A stretch of 64,000 nucleotides of DNA from Clostridia bacterium. Lineage in GTDB: Bacteria; Bacillota; Clostridia; Oscillospirales; CAG-272. The notes beneath the pieces were generated by a model. That model ran no database searches and was not told the DNA's origin. It was given only the letters and a program-made list of their open reading frames with translations. Every line of letters starts with the position of its first letter. Positions within the stretch are counted from its first letter, which is position 1. The position numbers were made by a program, and so were the translations under genes. Positions 53,054 to 62,522 of the stretch are shown here, in pieces. The stretch is taken from positions 1-64,000 of the forward strand of contig JAFQEJ010000050.1 in the NCBI GenBank assembly GCA_017399105.1, read 5' to 3'.

Positions 53054-53089
53054 AGAGCGACTCAGTGAGTGATCCGAGAGTCGCTCTTT
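53053..53089. terminator. terminator between converging genes
   Basis: A perfect 11-bp stem (53053-53063 with 53078-53088). T-rich on the plus side; on the minus side it ends the solute-binding lipoprotein gene. Confidence 0.7.
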
Positions 53090-53103
53090 ATGCTGTATTC
53101 CGG

Positions 53104-54609
53104 TTATTCGGCGAGCTTGTCGAACTTCTCAAGAAGCTTTTCAAACTGCTTATTAACTGACTTAGCCTGTTTTTCGATGGTGGAGACGAAAGTATCCTTT
53201 CTTGTGTCAAGCAGTGATCTCCAGTGGTGTGTGATATTGCCGCAGGAGCTGGACATGACGAAACCGAAGTTGTACTTTCTTCCTTCAATGATCAGATCGT
53301 ACATTGCCGAATCTTCATCACCGCGGGCGTATTTTGTCTTCAGCGCTACCTCAAAGTATGCAGGAGTTACATATTTGTAGGAGGTTTCGGACATTTTTTC
53401 CATTGCTGCAGCGGAAGCTTCGGGATTCTGGCTTGAAGATACAACCGCAACAAAAGACGAAACGTCATCTGATGTAGTGCAGTATTCCTTCTGATTCTCA
53501 TCCAGCTTGAAGAGTGGCAGAACTCCGTAGTCATCCTCCATATCACGGAGCTGTGTGGTCGTGCAGAAGAGGTCAATCAAGAATACCGATGTACCGTTCA
53601 CGAACTTGTTGATGGCAAGGTTGATGCTGTCCATATCATACTTGCCGGGATAAATATCCTTGTTGTTTGTAAACATTTCATAGAGCTTGCTGTAGCCGGT
53701 TGCCGAGCGCTCACCGCCGTAGACATACTGGGGGATGCCGTCACTGCCGGTCTCGGTTACGGGAATGTCAAAGCCGACCTGAATACCGTCGATCGGGATG
53801 GAGGCTGCGGGAGCAATCCAACCGTAGAAGTCATCCTCATCCGCGTCGGAGTTTCCGTTGAGATCCTGATAGGTATCCTTGATCAGAGAGGTGAACATAT
53901 CGGCTGTCCACTTGCCTTCATTGACAACATCGTAAAGATTGGTTTCGGGGAAGTATTCAGCAGCAAGCACCTTGTTGAAGAAGAGTGCATATACGCGGTC
54001 GATGGTGGAGAGTGCCATATCACCGACAGCAAAATAAAGCTGGTCATTCAACGTAAGCTCGTTTGCAAAGTCGGAGTTCCACCAGGGTTTGTCAAAGTCG
54101 AGGTATTCCAGATCAAGAAGGTTATAATAATATCCTTCAAGTGCCCATGAAACACCGAAATAAGAGTAGAAGGCAGCCATATCATAAGCACCGTCATTCG
54201 CACTGATGCTGCGCTTGAGCAGATTCTGGAATTCACCCTCGGAGGTTGCCTGGAAGTTCAGCTTCACACCGATGCTTTCCTCGGTCTCACGGTTGCGGAG
54301 ATAAACATTGTCGTTGATCAGATCGGCATTTTCTTCTTCCGCGATAAACTCATAGGTGAAGTCAAGGGTGCCGTGCATGTCACGGAGTAGAAGCGTCAGT
54401 TCTGTGTCTTCAAAGTCAGTCCCTTCGGGGATCGAGGATTCCACGATGTCACGGCCATATTCGTCCTTAGTGGGATCGGCAGTTTCAACTGTGGGAGGAG
54501 CCGTGGTGGCAGCCTGAGTGTCATTATCAGTATTGTCACCGTTACTGCAGGCGGAAAATGCGGTCAGCAGCATAGAAAGAAGGAGTATAAGCGAAACAGT
54601 TTTTTTCAT
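53104..54609 (-). CDS. extracellular solute-binding lipoprotein, paralogue 2
   Basis: 501 residues. Lipobox LTAFSACSN and a Thr/Pro linker, then the conserved entry VETADPTKDEYGRDIV and a substrate-binding fold with DKPWWNSDFANELT, KYVTPAYFEVALKTKYARGDED and NFGFVMSSSCGN. A calcium-loop-like stretch (DLNGNSDADEDDFYGW) lies near residue 250. It shares these segments with the neighbour at 54758 over the whole length. Bacteria use such proteins to deliver oligosaccharides to ABC permeases, but none is encoded here. No good sigma-A promoter found within 100 bases. Confidence 0.82.
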   Translation of the reverse strand: MKKTVSLILLLSMLLTAFSACSNGDNTDNDTQAATTAPPTVETADPTKDEYGRDIVESSIPEGTDFEDTELTLLLRDMHGTLDFTYEFIAEEENADLINDNVYLRNRETEESIGVKLNFQATSEGEFQNLLKRSISANDGAYDMAAFYSYFGVSWALEGYYYNLLDLEYLDFDKPWWNSDFANELTLNDQLYFAVGDMALSTIDRVYALFFNKVLAAEYFPETNLYDVVNEGKWTADMFTSLIKDTYQDLNGNSDADEDDFYGWIAPAASIPIDGIQVGFDIPVTETGSDGIPQYVYGGERSATGYSKLYEMFTNNKDIYPGKYDMDSINLAINKFVNGTSVFLIDLFCTTTQLRDMEDDYGVLPLFKLDENQKEYCTTSDDVSSFVAVVSSSQNPEASAAAMEKMSETSYKYVTPAYFEVALKTKYARGDEDSAMYDLIIEGRKYNFGFVMSSSCGNITHHWRSLLDTRKDTFVSTIEKQAKSVNKQFEKLLEKFDKLAE

Positions 54610-54719
54610 AAGATGCCCTCATTTCTGTATAATATTGCTGAAAATATTATATCATGAGCCAAGACTTTTGTGCTGTAACGATATTTACATAATTCATCAC
54701 AATATTGACAAAATTAAAA

Positions 54720-54745
54720 GACTGCCTCGTTTTCACGAGACAGCC
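54720..54745 (-). terminator. terminator after solute-binding paralogue 1
   Basis: A 10-bp stem on the minus strand (54736-54745 with 54720-54729) that is complete only with G-U pairs in the minus-strand RNA, followed there by TTTTAATTTTG. Confidence 0.75.
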
Positions 54746-54757
54746 TTTGTGTTCATG

Positions 54758-56278
54758 TTAAGCTTCGGCAGCGAGCTTTTCAAATTTTTCTACCAGCTTT
54801 TCAATCTGCTTGGTGATACTCTTGGTCTGACGTTCCACAGAGGAAACAAAATTGTTCTGCTGTCCGTCGAGCATAGTTCGCCAAAGCTGTGCGATATTTC
54901 CGCAGGAGGAGGACATTACCATGCCGAAATTGTAGGTTCTTCCTTCAATGATGATGTCATACATTTCGGAATCCTCATCACCGCGGGCATATTTTGTTTT
55001 CAGTGCCACTTCAAAGTAGGTCGGTGTCACATATTTATAGGAGGTTTCCGAGAGCTTTTCGAGGGCTGCTGCTGCAATTTCGGGAGCTTCGCAGGTGGAC
55101 ACAATGGAGATCAGAGAGAACGCATCGTGTGAGGTGGTATAATAACCGTTCTGGCTTTCATCCAGCATGAAGATGGGGAGCACGCCGTAGTCATCCTCCA
55201 TGTCGCGAAGAAGATCTGTTTCCTTGAAAATCTGAACAAGGAAGAGGGTACTGCCGTTCATCATTTTTCTGGAGCAAAGCTCTACATATTCACCGCCGTA
55301 AGGATTGCCCTGAACACCGGGATTGTGGAAATAGAGATCATAGATTTTTTCGTATGCGGTAGCTGAGCGCTCATTGCCATATACAAAGGTCGGCATACCG
55401 TCACTGTCTGACTCTGTGATATTCAGACCGAGGGCAACCTGCAGTCCGTCGACCGGAATGGCGCTTGCGGAGGTTGCCCAACCGTAGAAATCGTCGTCAT
55501 CACGTTCGGAATTGCCGTTGATATCATTATAAAGCCCTTTGTTCAGCTCTGCGAAGGTATCAATTGTCCATTTTCCCTCACGAACGAGATCATAGAAATT
55601 GACATCGGGGCAGTATTCTGCTGCCAGAACCTTGTTGAAGAACATGGCATATACACGGTTGATACTGGTCAGGGAAACATCGCCCACGGCAGCATAGAGG
55701 GTGTCCGAAATGGTCATTTCATCAACAAAGCTTCGGTTCCACCAGGGCTTTTCAAAATCCAGGTAATCAAGATCGAGCAGATTGTAGAAGAATCCGTTGA
55801 TTGCCCATGCGCTTCCGAAATAGGCATAATATGCGGCAATGTCATAAGCACCGTCGCGGGCACGGATACTTTTATTGAGAACATTTTGATATTCACCGGG
55901 ATTGCCGAAGCCTGAGATATGCTCAAAGGTGATACCAAGATCTTCTTCGGTTTCACGGTTTCTCTTGAAGATAGCGTCATTGATCAGATCACCGTTTTCG
56001 GCTTCAGCTATAAATTCATACTCGTATTCGATACCGTCAAGGCGATCACGGAGAAGAATTGTCAGCTCTGCACCGCCGAAATCTGTATCATCGGGGATGG
56101 AAGACTTCACAATGTCACGGCCATATTCATCCTTTGTGGGATCAGCGGTTTCAACTGCCTCTGTTATAGGTGCTGCTGTGGTTTCGTCTGTTACATCTGT
56201 GTCAGCCGACTGTCCGCAGGCAGTAAGTGTTGAAAGTATAAGAGAACATAACAGCAGGCAGGATATACATTTTTTCAT
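54758..56278 (-). CDS. extracellular solute-binding lipoprotein, paralogue 1
   Basis: 506 residues, lipobox LSTLTACGQ. The same order of segments as the next gene on this strand: AVETADPTKDEYGRDIV, EKPWWNRSFVDEMT, a calcium-loop-like DINGNSERDDDDFYGW, DDYGVLPIFMLDE, KYVTPTYFEVALKTKYARGDED and SSSCGN. This points to a tandem gene duplication, now well diverged. It has its own consensus promoter and terminator, so the two copies are separately transcribed. Ligand unknown. Confidence 0.82.
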   Translation of the reverse strand: MKKCISCLLLCSLILSTLTACGQSADTDVTDETTAAPITEAVETADPTKDEYGRDIVKSSIPDDTDFGGAELTILLRDRLDGIEYEYEFIAEAENGDLINDAIFKRNRETEEDLGITFEHISGFGNPGEYQNVLNKSIRARDGAYDIAAYYAYFGSAWAINGFFYNLLDLDYLDFEKPWWNRSFVDEMTISDTLYAAVGDVSLTSINRVYAMFFNKVLAAEYCPDVNFYDLVREGKWTIDTFAELNKGLYNDINGNSERDDDDFYGWATSASAIPVDGLQVALGLNITESDSDGMPTFVYGNERSATAYEKIYDLYFHNPGVQGNPYGGEYVELCSRKMMNGSTLFLVQIFKETDLLRDMEDDYGVLPIFMLDESQNGYYTTSHDAFSLISIVSTCEAPEIAAAALEKLSETSYKYVTPTYFEVALKTKYARGDEDSEMYDIIIEGRTYNFGMVMSSSCGNIAQLWRTMLDGQQNNFVSSVERQTKSITKQIEKLVEKFEKLAAEA

Positions 56279-56334
56279 TTGATTGAGTGTCCTTTCTGTG
56301 TGATATAATAATATGATTTATGTTAACAACTAAC

Positions 56335-56363
56335 ATTATATATCATAATCTATAGAATGTCAA
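56335..56363 (-). promoter_or_regulatory. perfect sigma-A promoter for solute-binding paralogue 1
   Basis: Minus strand TTGACA (56358-56363), 17 bases, TATAAT (56335-56340), about 57 bases ahead of ATG 56278. Confidence 0.85.
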
Positions 56364-56488
56364 TGCTGTATACAATATATCTATAATAAACAAGCGAGGG
56401 AATGTTCACAAAAAATTCAAAGAGCGTTTATTTCCGCGCCTTGCACATAGAGTATGATTATATCATAACAGTTAAGGAGTAAAAACTC

Positions 56489-56767
56489 ATGCTTGCATAC
56501 GGTGTGCCTGCCATCGGCTTTTTTGAGAATAAGAATATTTATACAGGAAGTTCGGGAGATTTTCGTTTCCGGATTGCTCCCGATGAAGAAGGACTTACCG
56601 TCTCGGTATGGCTTGGTAAATTCTGCTATGAAAAGAGCGAGATGCTGGACGAAGCAAAATTTGACAAGACCGAGGAAGGACTGGAAACTACCGTAGAATG
56701 GGTGTTATCCAAACAGCAGAGCATGGAGAGTGAAGATACTCCCGACGAGCAGAAAGGGATGATTTGA
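56489..56767 (+). CDS. hypothetical small protein upstream of pepD
   Basis: 92 residues, soluble, acidic; beta-strand-rich first half (GDFRFRIAPDEEGLTVSVWLGKFCYE) and a charged helical end. No family recognised. AAGGAG lies nine bases before the ATG. It ends one base before the ATG of pepD, so the two are translationally coupled. Confidence 0.7.
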   Translation: MLAYGVPAIGFFENKNIYTGSSGDFRFRIAPDEEGLTVSVWLGKFCYEKSEMLDEAKFDKTEEGLETTVEWVLSKQQSMESEDTPDEQKGMI

Positions 56768-56768
56768 C

Positions 56769-58226
56769 ATGAATTACATCACTGAAGGATATCAGCCTGC
56801 GGCGGCTCTGCGCTATTTTGAGGACATCTGCGCGATTCCCCACGGCTCGGGAAATGAAAAGGGTGTAGCAGATTATATCGAGCAGTTTGCTATTGATCAT
56901 AAGCTGGAGTATAGGCGCGACGCGCTTCACAACATGTTTATCCGCAAGCCTGCAACTGCCGGTTATGAAGATTGCCCCGCAGTTATGCTGCAGGGGCATA
57001 CTGATATGGTCTGCGAAAAGAACAAGGACACGGTTCACGATTTTGAGCATGACCCGCTGAAGCTTTATATTGAAGATGGCTGGCTCAAGGCAAAGGGAAC
57101 CACGCTGGGGGGGGATGACGGCATTGCGGTGGCGTTGATGCTTGCAATCCTTGCCGATGATACCATCGAGCATCCTGTGCTGGAGTGCCTCTTTACCGTA
57201 CAGGAGGAGACAGGACTTGACGGCGCCGAAAATTTCGATTACGGCTGCGTGACTGCTGCTCGTCTGATCAATCTGGATTCCGAAGAAGAGGGTGAGGCAA
57301 TCGTCGGCTGTGCCGGTGGAATGAGACTTGCCTTTGACCTGGAATACGAAACGGTTCCGCTGGGTAATAAGCCGATCAAACTGGAGATCACCGGTCTTGC
57401 AGGCGGTCATTCGGGAGCAGATATTCACCTTGGACGCGCCAACGCGATCAAGCTGATGGGACGCGTGCTGACAACGCTTTATCATGATCAGCCCTTCAAT
57501 CTAATCCACATTGAAGGCGGCAGCAAAACCAATGCCATCCCCCGCGAATGTGAAGCGGTGATCTCGCCGCTCGATATCAATGCGGTGAAGGAAAAGGCTG
57601 CTTCGCTTGAGAAGATCATCCGTCATGAGCTTTCATCCGCAGATAAGGGTTTTAAGCTGCGCGTTTCTAAGGCTTCGGGATATGAAAAGATGCTTACCTA
57701 TAAGGACAGCGGTCGTGTGATCAGTCTGCTTTCGATTGTGCCTTACGGAATTCGCACCATGTCGCCCACAATGGCAGGGCTTGTGGAGTCCTCTGTTAAT
57801 CCGGGTGTGATTACCATGACTGAAGAGAAGATACGTCTCAACTGCTCGGCGCGCTCTTCGGTTGAGAGTGTGATGGATGCTATGCGATTCGATTTTGACG
57901 AGCTTGCGAAGGTAGTAGGAGCAACTCTTGATGCGGGTTCACGATATCCCGGATGGGAATATGATAAGAATTCCAGGCTGCAGCGCGATTTTATCAAAAC
58001 CTACAAGGCTGTTTTCGGCGCTGATGCCGATCCTAAGGTTCGCGCTCTTCATGCCGGTCTTGAGTGCGGCATTATCAAAAGCAAGATCGCAGCACTCGGT
58101 GGATCCCTCGATGCCATTTCCATCGGTCCGAATGCATACGATATCCATACGCCCGATGAGAAGCTGGGGCTTGCCTCGGTGGAGAAAATCTGGCATCTTG
58201 TGCTTGCCTTGATCAAGCTGAAATAA
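56769..58226 (+). CDS. pepD: aminoacyl-histidine dipeptidase / Xaa-His dipeptidase (M20)
   Basis: 485 residues, the PepD length. The M20 metal ligands are in MLQGHTDMVCEKN (His and the following Asp), LGGDDGIAVALMLAIL (bridging Asp), TVQEETGLDGAENFD (catalytic Glu and ligand Glu) and INLDSEEEG, with a lid domain inserted after it (GLAGGHSGADIHLGRANAI). It cleaves unusual dipeptides such as beta-Ala-His and L-aminoacyl-His in the cytoplasm. Start overlaps the end of the upstream small gene. Followed by a strong terminator. Confidence 0.93.
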   Translation: MNYITEGYQPAAALRYFEDICAIPHGSGNEKGVADYIEQFAIDHKLEYRRDALHNMFIRKPATAGYEDCPAVMLQGHTDMVCEKNKDTVHDFEHDPLKLYIEDGWLKAKGTTLGGDDGIAVALMLAILADDTIEHPVLECLFTVQEETGLDGAENFDYGCVTAARLINLDSEEEGEAIVGCAGGMRLAFDLEYETVPLGNKPIKLEITGLAGGHSGADIHLGRANAIKLMGRVLTTLYHDQPFNLIHIEGGSKTNAIPRECEAVISPLDINAVKEKAASLEKIIRHELSSADKGFKLRVSKASGYEKMLTYKDSGRVISLLSIVPYGIRTMSPTMAGLVESSVNPGVITMTEEKIRLNCSARSSVESVMDAMRFDFDELAKVVGATLDAGSRYPGWEYDKNSRLQRDFIKTYKAVFGADADPKVRALHAGLECGIIKSKIAALGGSLDAISIGPNAYDIHTPDEKLGLASVEKIWHLVLALIKLK

Positions 58227-58261
58227 TTGTATAATATTTGACATAAATAATATTTATCTGT

Positions 58262-58299
58262 ACGGTCTTATTTTCCCAAACGAAAATAAGACCGTTTTT
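58262..58299 (+). terminator. terminator after pepD
   Basis: A perfect 13-bp stem (58262-58274 with 58283-58295) followed by a T-run. Confidence 0.85.
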
Positions 58300-58342
58300 G
58301 TTGCCTGTAACGGGTAAGTACCGTATACTGCACTATGAAAAA

Positions 58343-58377
58343 AAGATTCCGGTAATCGTTTCCGGAACCTTTTTTCT
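58343..58377 (-). terminator. terminator of the glycyl radical enzyme operon
   Basis: On the minus strand a stem (58362-58371 with 58343-58352; the outer pairs need a G-U) is followed by a run of T. It lies 25 bases behind the end of the last gene at 58403, consistent with a single transcript ending here. Confidence 0.7.
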
Positions 58378-58402
58378 ATATTTTTTACTTGCTGCATAAG
58401 AA

Positions 58403-59476
58403 TTATAACTGCGGACCGAAGCATTGTATAAATGAGATCGGATCGTCCTCAGCTGCATCAACTATGACTTCTTTGCAGGATGCGGGAATAAAGAAGTGGT
58501 CACAGGCTGTTATCGGCTCACCGTTGATTCTTCCTTTTCCCGACATTACATAAATACCGAAAAAAGACTTATTTATAAATACTGCTGAAGAATTTACGGT
58601 AACCATATCCAGTGAAAACATGTCGGTAATTTCCCGATATATAATATGTTTTACGGTATATCCGTCCATTTTTTCACATATCGGCTCGACGCGATAACGG
58701 GACAGGGTGTCCTCGAAATTTGCACCGTCATATGCGAAACAATCAAACATTCGGTCAAAGCCAAGTCCCTGGTGACACATAAAATCGGCAACTGCAAGAC
58801 CGGATGGTGTTACACGCTCGGTTCTGACAGTATAGTCGGTCGGTTCCTGTATTTCAATCAGGAAACAGCCCGCGCCTATGCCGTGCGGCACACCGCCTCG
58901 GATAATGAAAGTATCTCCCTTTTTAACCTCTACTCTGTGCAGACATGACAGCATTGCGGGTATATCCTGCTCATCAAAACAGCGCTTCCATTTTTCACGG
59001 GTGATTCCCTCGCGAAATCCAATATAGATGCAGGGGGCTTCGCCGTTAATTTTTCGCTCGCCGATGATGTGCCAGCACTCGGTTTTGCCGAATTCAGAGT
59101 TGAAAAGCTTTTTTGCGCACGCTCTTGTGGGGTGCACCTGAAGCGTAAGCCGCTCTGCAGCATCAAGCAGTTTTACAAGTACGCCAAGGCTATTCCCGTA
59201 TTTTGCAGCATGCTGCTCACCGAGAAGCATGGAGGGGGCTGCATTGACAAGCTCGTCAAGGGTCAGGTCGGTACCTGCCACTCGGCTGATGCCTTCCACA
59301 ATATGCTCTCTTCCGCTGTTTCTTGCAGCAACGGTGGACATCAGCCATTCTTCGGGAAAATGACTATCTTTTCCTGCTTCGCCGTGTAATGTGGATATCA
59401 TGCTTCCGCCAAGATAGGTACGCCATGCACGGGAGGTTATAAGCCTGATCGGTTGTGTCAGATTTATGGTTTTCAT
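58403..59476 (-). CDS. mannose-6-phosphate isomerase-like protein (class I)
   Basis: 357 residues. Double-cupin fold of type I phosphomannose isomerases with the zinc ligands: LTLQVHPTRACA (Gln, His), GKTECWHII (Glu) and RGGVPHGIGAG (His). EIQEPTDYTVR is the usual following strand. Known members interconvert mannose-6-P and fructose-6-P. ATG 59476 sits one base behind the stop of the cupin gene (TAAGATG), a re-initiation signal without its own ribosome site. It is the last gene of the glycyl radical operon, so the real substrate may be a related sugar phosphate; that part is inference. Confidence 0.85.
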   Translation of the reverse strand: MKTINLTQPIRLITSRAWRTYLGGSMISTLHGEAGKDSHFPEEWLMSTVAARNSGREHIVEGISRVAGTDLTLDELVNAAPSMLLGEQHAAKYGNSLGVLVKLLDAAERLTLQVHPTRACAKKLFNSEFGKTECWHIIGERKINGEAPCIYIGFREGITREKWKRCFDEQDIPAMLSCLHRVEVKKGDTFIIRGGVPHGIGAGCFLIEIQEPTDYTVRTERVTPSGLAVADFMCHQGLGFDRMFDCFAYDGANFEDTLSRYRVEPICEKMDGYTVKHIIYREITDMFSLDMVTVNSSAVFINKSFFGIYVMSGKGRINGEPITACDHFFIPASCKEVIVDAAEDDPISFIQCFGPQL

Positions 59477-59477
59477 C

Positions 59478-60284
59478 TTATTGATCGTTATTGCGGAATT
59501 TATCTTCTTTTTCAAGATCTCTGACCGTTCCGGTAGGCTTATGGCGCTCATCAAGACGTTTGAGACCTGCTTCATTATCGGGAAGGAAATCAATCCACAT
59601 ATAGTGCAGATGGTCGGTGCCTGTTACCTCAACACCATGCTCAGCACCCAGAGGAATATGCACCATCACGTTTCCGTCCATGGGGATGTGTTCTTCGTTG
59701 ATGATCAGGCTCATATTGTTTTCGGGGAAGGAGAAGAAATATTGGTCAAGCATCGGATGAGAATGGGGCTTAACATAATCATAGCCGTATGATTCCACCG
59801 AGCCGATTGCAAATCGGGGAATGATCTTATGAGGAATCATCATTCTGCTGATGGTCTTAGGGCTTTTGTTGGGATCCACGTACTGAATTGCTGTGGCATA
59901 CGGCTGAATGAGAGGGAACTGTGTTCCATACTCGGCGCGGAGCTTGATATCTTCCTCGGTGATATCCCACGCAATCTGTACAAGCTGAACATTTGTGGAG
60001 GCAGTGAGTGTCATAATCTTTTCGGGAGCGGGAACGAATGTAACTCTTTCCGCAAATTCGGCAGTTATTCCGTCAGAGCGCATGGTGCATTCACCTTCGA
60101 CGAGGATGAAAATGTTGTAATGTGCTTCGTCAACGGGAAGCGTAAAGGTTTCATTTGCAGGAATTGTTATGTGATAGGTTTGCGTTCCGGGAATTTCGCC
60201 TACACACATGGGTAAGGCTCTCATCTCGTTTACTGCAGTGTCGATTTTTTCCATTGACAAATATTGTCCGCCTTTGGTAATCAT
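59478..60284 (-). CDS. two-domain cupin protein
   Basis: 268 residues. Two cupin barrels: the first around AHYNIFILVEGECTMRSDG, the second around KPHSHPMLDQYFFSFPENNMSL with GAEHGVEV, in which two His, a Gln/Asp and a final His form a plausible metal site. No DNA-binding domain. Cupins of this kind act as sugar isomerases, dioxygenases or plain binding proteins. The start has AAAGGAG upstream. It begins three bases behind the glycyl radical enzyme stop and is coupled to the isomerase-like gene behind it. Confidence 0.75.
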   Translation of the reverse strand: MITKGGQYLSMEKIDTAVNEMRALPMCVGEIPGTQTYHITIPANETFTLPVDEAHYNIFILVEGECTMRSDGITAEFAERVTFVPAPEKIMTLTASTNVQLVQIAWDITEEDIKLRAEYGTQFPLIQPYATAIQYVDPNKSPKTISRMMIPHKIIPRFAIGSVESYGYDYVKPHSHPMLDQYFFSFPENNMSLIINEEHIPMDGNVMVHIPLGAEHGVEVTGTDHLHYMWIDFLPDNEAGLKRLDERHKPTGTVRDLEKEDKFRNNDQ

Positions 60285-60286
60285 AT

Positions 60287-62521
60287 TTATTTCTCCTTTT
60301 CTATATCAAAATTCTTTTGATTCAGCTGTCTTGGATTTACCGATGTGACCCGATCAACTACAAGCTGTCTGAAATCGGGGGAGAGCATGGCGAAATAGGC
60401 TGTGAAGCCGGTGACTCTCACGACAAGATCGGGATATTTAAGTGGATCCCTGTGTGCTTCTAAGATTTTATCGGTATCAATGATATTGATATTGAGAAGC
60501 GTGTTGCCGGTGTTCATGATCGTTTTGATCATTGCAGCCATTTTGCGGATTCCTTCTTCATCGTTTGCAATGCCCGGATCAATCTCAAGCTGTACCGGCG
60601 CGGTGTTTCCGTAACCGGGCTGTACTCTCGCTATGCTGTTGCACATGGAGGTAACTGCACCATCGGGACGGAAGCCGCTGCAGGGATTCGCGCCGTGGTT
60701 GATCGGCTGCCCCCTCTTTCTGCCGTTCGGCGTTGCACCAACGCTCTTTCCGAGCAAAATGGTGTTTGACCAGGAGAAAAATCCAGGTATGAAATTGATG
60801 CCCGGATATTCACGGCAGAGATCGCGGACATATTCGGTATATACATCCTTGATTTTTTCCGCCCATTCATCACCAAGGCTGTTTCCGCCTCCGTAGCGTT
60901 GGCTGTGAAGCATGAGCTGGCGTATATATTCGCCGTCGTAATCTTCATAATTTGCCCTGATGTGTGCATCAAGCTCAGCATAGGTCAGCTTACCCTCTCT
61001 CTCAATTCGCTGTTCAAGCGCTGCAAAGCTGTCAGCTGCCACAGCAAGACCGCTGCCGTCCATGCACATATTGTAGTAATTGGCGCCGCCGTCGGTGATG
61101 TTGACTCCCTTTTTAATCAGTCCGTGCTGGAACAGATTGAGAATCAGCTCAGGTTGGCTCTTGGTTTGATACCTGAGATGGTGCATAATGCCTCTTCCTG
61201 TAGCGTCCACGGCAATTTTCAAATGTTTTTTATATATTTCGAACAGACGTGTGACCGAGGGCTCACTGCCGCTCATCATCTCCTCGTATGCAACCTCAAA
61301 TGTGCGGAGCAGATTAATTTTTACAGTATCATTCATGGTGTATTCCATACCCGGAATACACATCCAATGGCACCCTGCCGCCACTCTGCGTCGTGCCAGC
61401 TCCATGGAATATCCGCACTTCATGAAGCCCTCAACAAGAGCATTATCTGATGAATAACGAGGCCAGCCCTGCTTGTTTTTGAACAGATATTCCACCGATT
61501 TGATGAAGAAATTCTCATCCATTGCATCATGAACACGAATGGTGAGATTACAGGCAATATTTATCTTATCAGCGGCTTCAAGGGCGAGATAAGATACCCT
61601 TGATGTCATATCCTTCCCCTTTTCATCGGGACCGCCAAGCTGGAAATATCGGCTGTCCTGCAGGAAGAGGCACGCCATATAAAATACCGCTTCATCGTCG
61701 GTGAGTATACCTGCTTTGATATCACGCTCGTAATAAGGGCGAAGCATTTCATCAAGCTGTCCGCCGGCACTTCCTCTGTTGTATGTACGAGACAGCATAC
61801 TGAACCAGCAGAGCCATTGGATTGCCTCTCGGAAGGTTTGCGGTCTGCCTGCTGCCACATTGCGGTTTATGCGGGACATTTCGGAAAGATTTTCAGACAG
61901 CTGTTTGTTTTTCTCGAGCTTTGAAAGTTTTTCCAGCTCGTCGGATATACGATTTAAGAAACCGATAATTTCTGTAACCACCATAATCTCAGCATCGTAG
62001 AATTCATGATGGCTGTCGTCATGCTTTTCTCGCTCAGACTTTAAAAGATCGAGAATACCGCCCCATCCGAGATCAAATCCAATCTGCAGATCGGGAGTAA
62101 AATGGTGACAGTTATCTATGCCTGAAATGATATCGTACTTGGCGAACACTTCTTTTAAATCATCGTAAGGATAATCGGGATTCCATTTGCATTGCTTGGG
62201 ACGAAGGCGCTCCATAAACAGAAAGCCTTTTCCGACGAATGCATCTATGGGGTCACAGTAAAGGGGATGGTTGTGAATGAGACGGGAGTAGTTTTCCGAC
62301 CATGCACGGTAGCCGTAAATTGAGCCGTTTTCGTGATTGGGCTGCAGCTCAAATTTATATACATCCTGTTCAATCAAGCCGTAATCATCCTCGTTGGCGC
62401 CGCCGTTTTTCGCCTTTTCCTCGGTTTGATTTATCTTCCGAGCACGAAGAAGTGCAATTCGCTCATCATATGTGTAGTATTTATCTGCGGGATATGTATT
62501 GATAAATTGTATTTCCGACAT
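60287..62521 (-). CDS. glycyl radical enzyme of unknown substrate (PFL superfamily)
   Basis: 744 residues. C-terminal glycyl radical loop DLVVRVTGFTAYFAML, with the radical Gly at about residue 705 and 39 residues behind it. Active-site Cys384 lies in VAAGCHWMCIPGMEY, where known dehydratases have GCVE, so the glutamate proton shuttle is missing; a second Cys follows three residues later. Upstream GRE landmarks are present (NCHHFTPDLQIGFDLGWGGILDLL; RPQTFREAIQWL). The ORF is a little shorter than most dehydratases. ATG 62521 with AGGTAGGTG upstream is preferred over an in-frame GTG at 62530; it starts one base behind the activase stop. It is clearly not pyruvate formate-lyase (no tandem Cys-Cys). 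The reaction is unknown; a sugar or polyol substrate is inferred from the neighbours. Confidence 0.85.
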   Translation of the reverse strand: MSEIQFINTYPADKYYTYDERIALLRARKINQTEEKAKNGGANEDDYGLIEQDVYKFELQPNHENGSIYGYRAWSENYSRLIHNHPLYCDPIDAFVGKGFLFMERLRPKQCKWNPDYPYDDLKEVFAKYDIISGIDNCHHFTPDLQIGFDLGWGGILDLLKSEREKHDDSHHEFYDAEIMVVTEIIGFLNRISDELEKLSKLEKNKQLSENLSEMSRINRNVAAGRPQTFREAIQWLCWFSMLSRTYNRGSAGGQLDEMLRPYYERDIKAGILTDDEAVFYMACLFLQDSRYFQLGGPDEKGKDMTSRVSYLALEAADKINIACNLTIRVHDAMDENFFIKSVEYLFKNKQGWPRYSSDNALVEGFMKCGYSMELARRRVAAGCHWMCIPGMEYTMNDTVKINLLRTFEVAYEEMMSGSEPSVTRLFEIYKKHLKIAVDATGRGIMHHLRYQTKSQPELILNLFQHGLIKKGVNITDGGANYYNMCMDGSGLAVAADSFAALEQRIEREGKLTYAELDAHIRANYEDYDGEYIRQLMLHSQRYGGGNSLGDEWAEKIKDVYTEYVRDLCREYPGINFIPGFFSWSNTILLGKSVGATPNGRKRGQPINHGANPCSGFRPDGAVTSMCNSIARVQPGYGNTAPVQLEIDPGIANDEEGIRKMAAMIKTIMNTGNTLLNINIIDTDKILEAHRDPLKYPDLVVRVTGFTAYFAMLSPDFRQLVVDRVTSVNPRQLNQKNFDIEKEK

Positions 62522-62522
62522 G

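Noticed and set aside
53820..53870. Dockerin module in the solute-binding lipoprotein
   Set aside because: A single Asp/Asn-rich loop occurs inside the binding fold; a dockerin needs two such loops with flanking helices, and no cohesin is seen.
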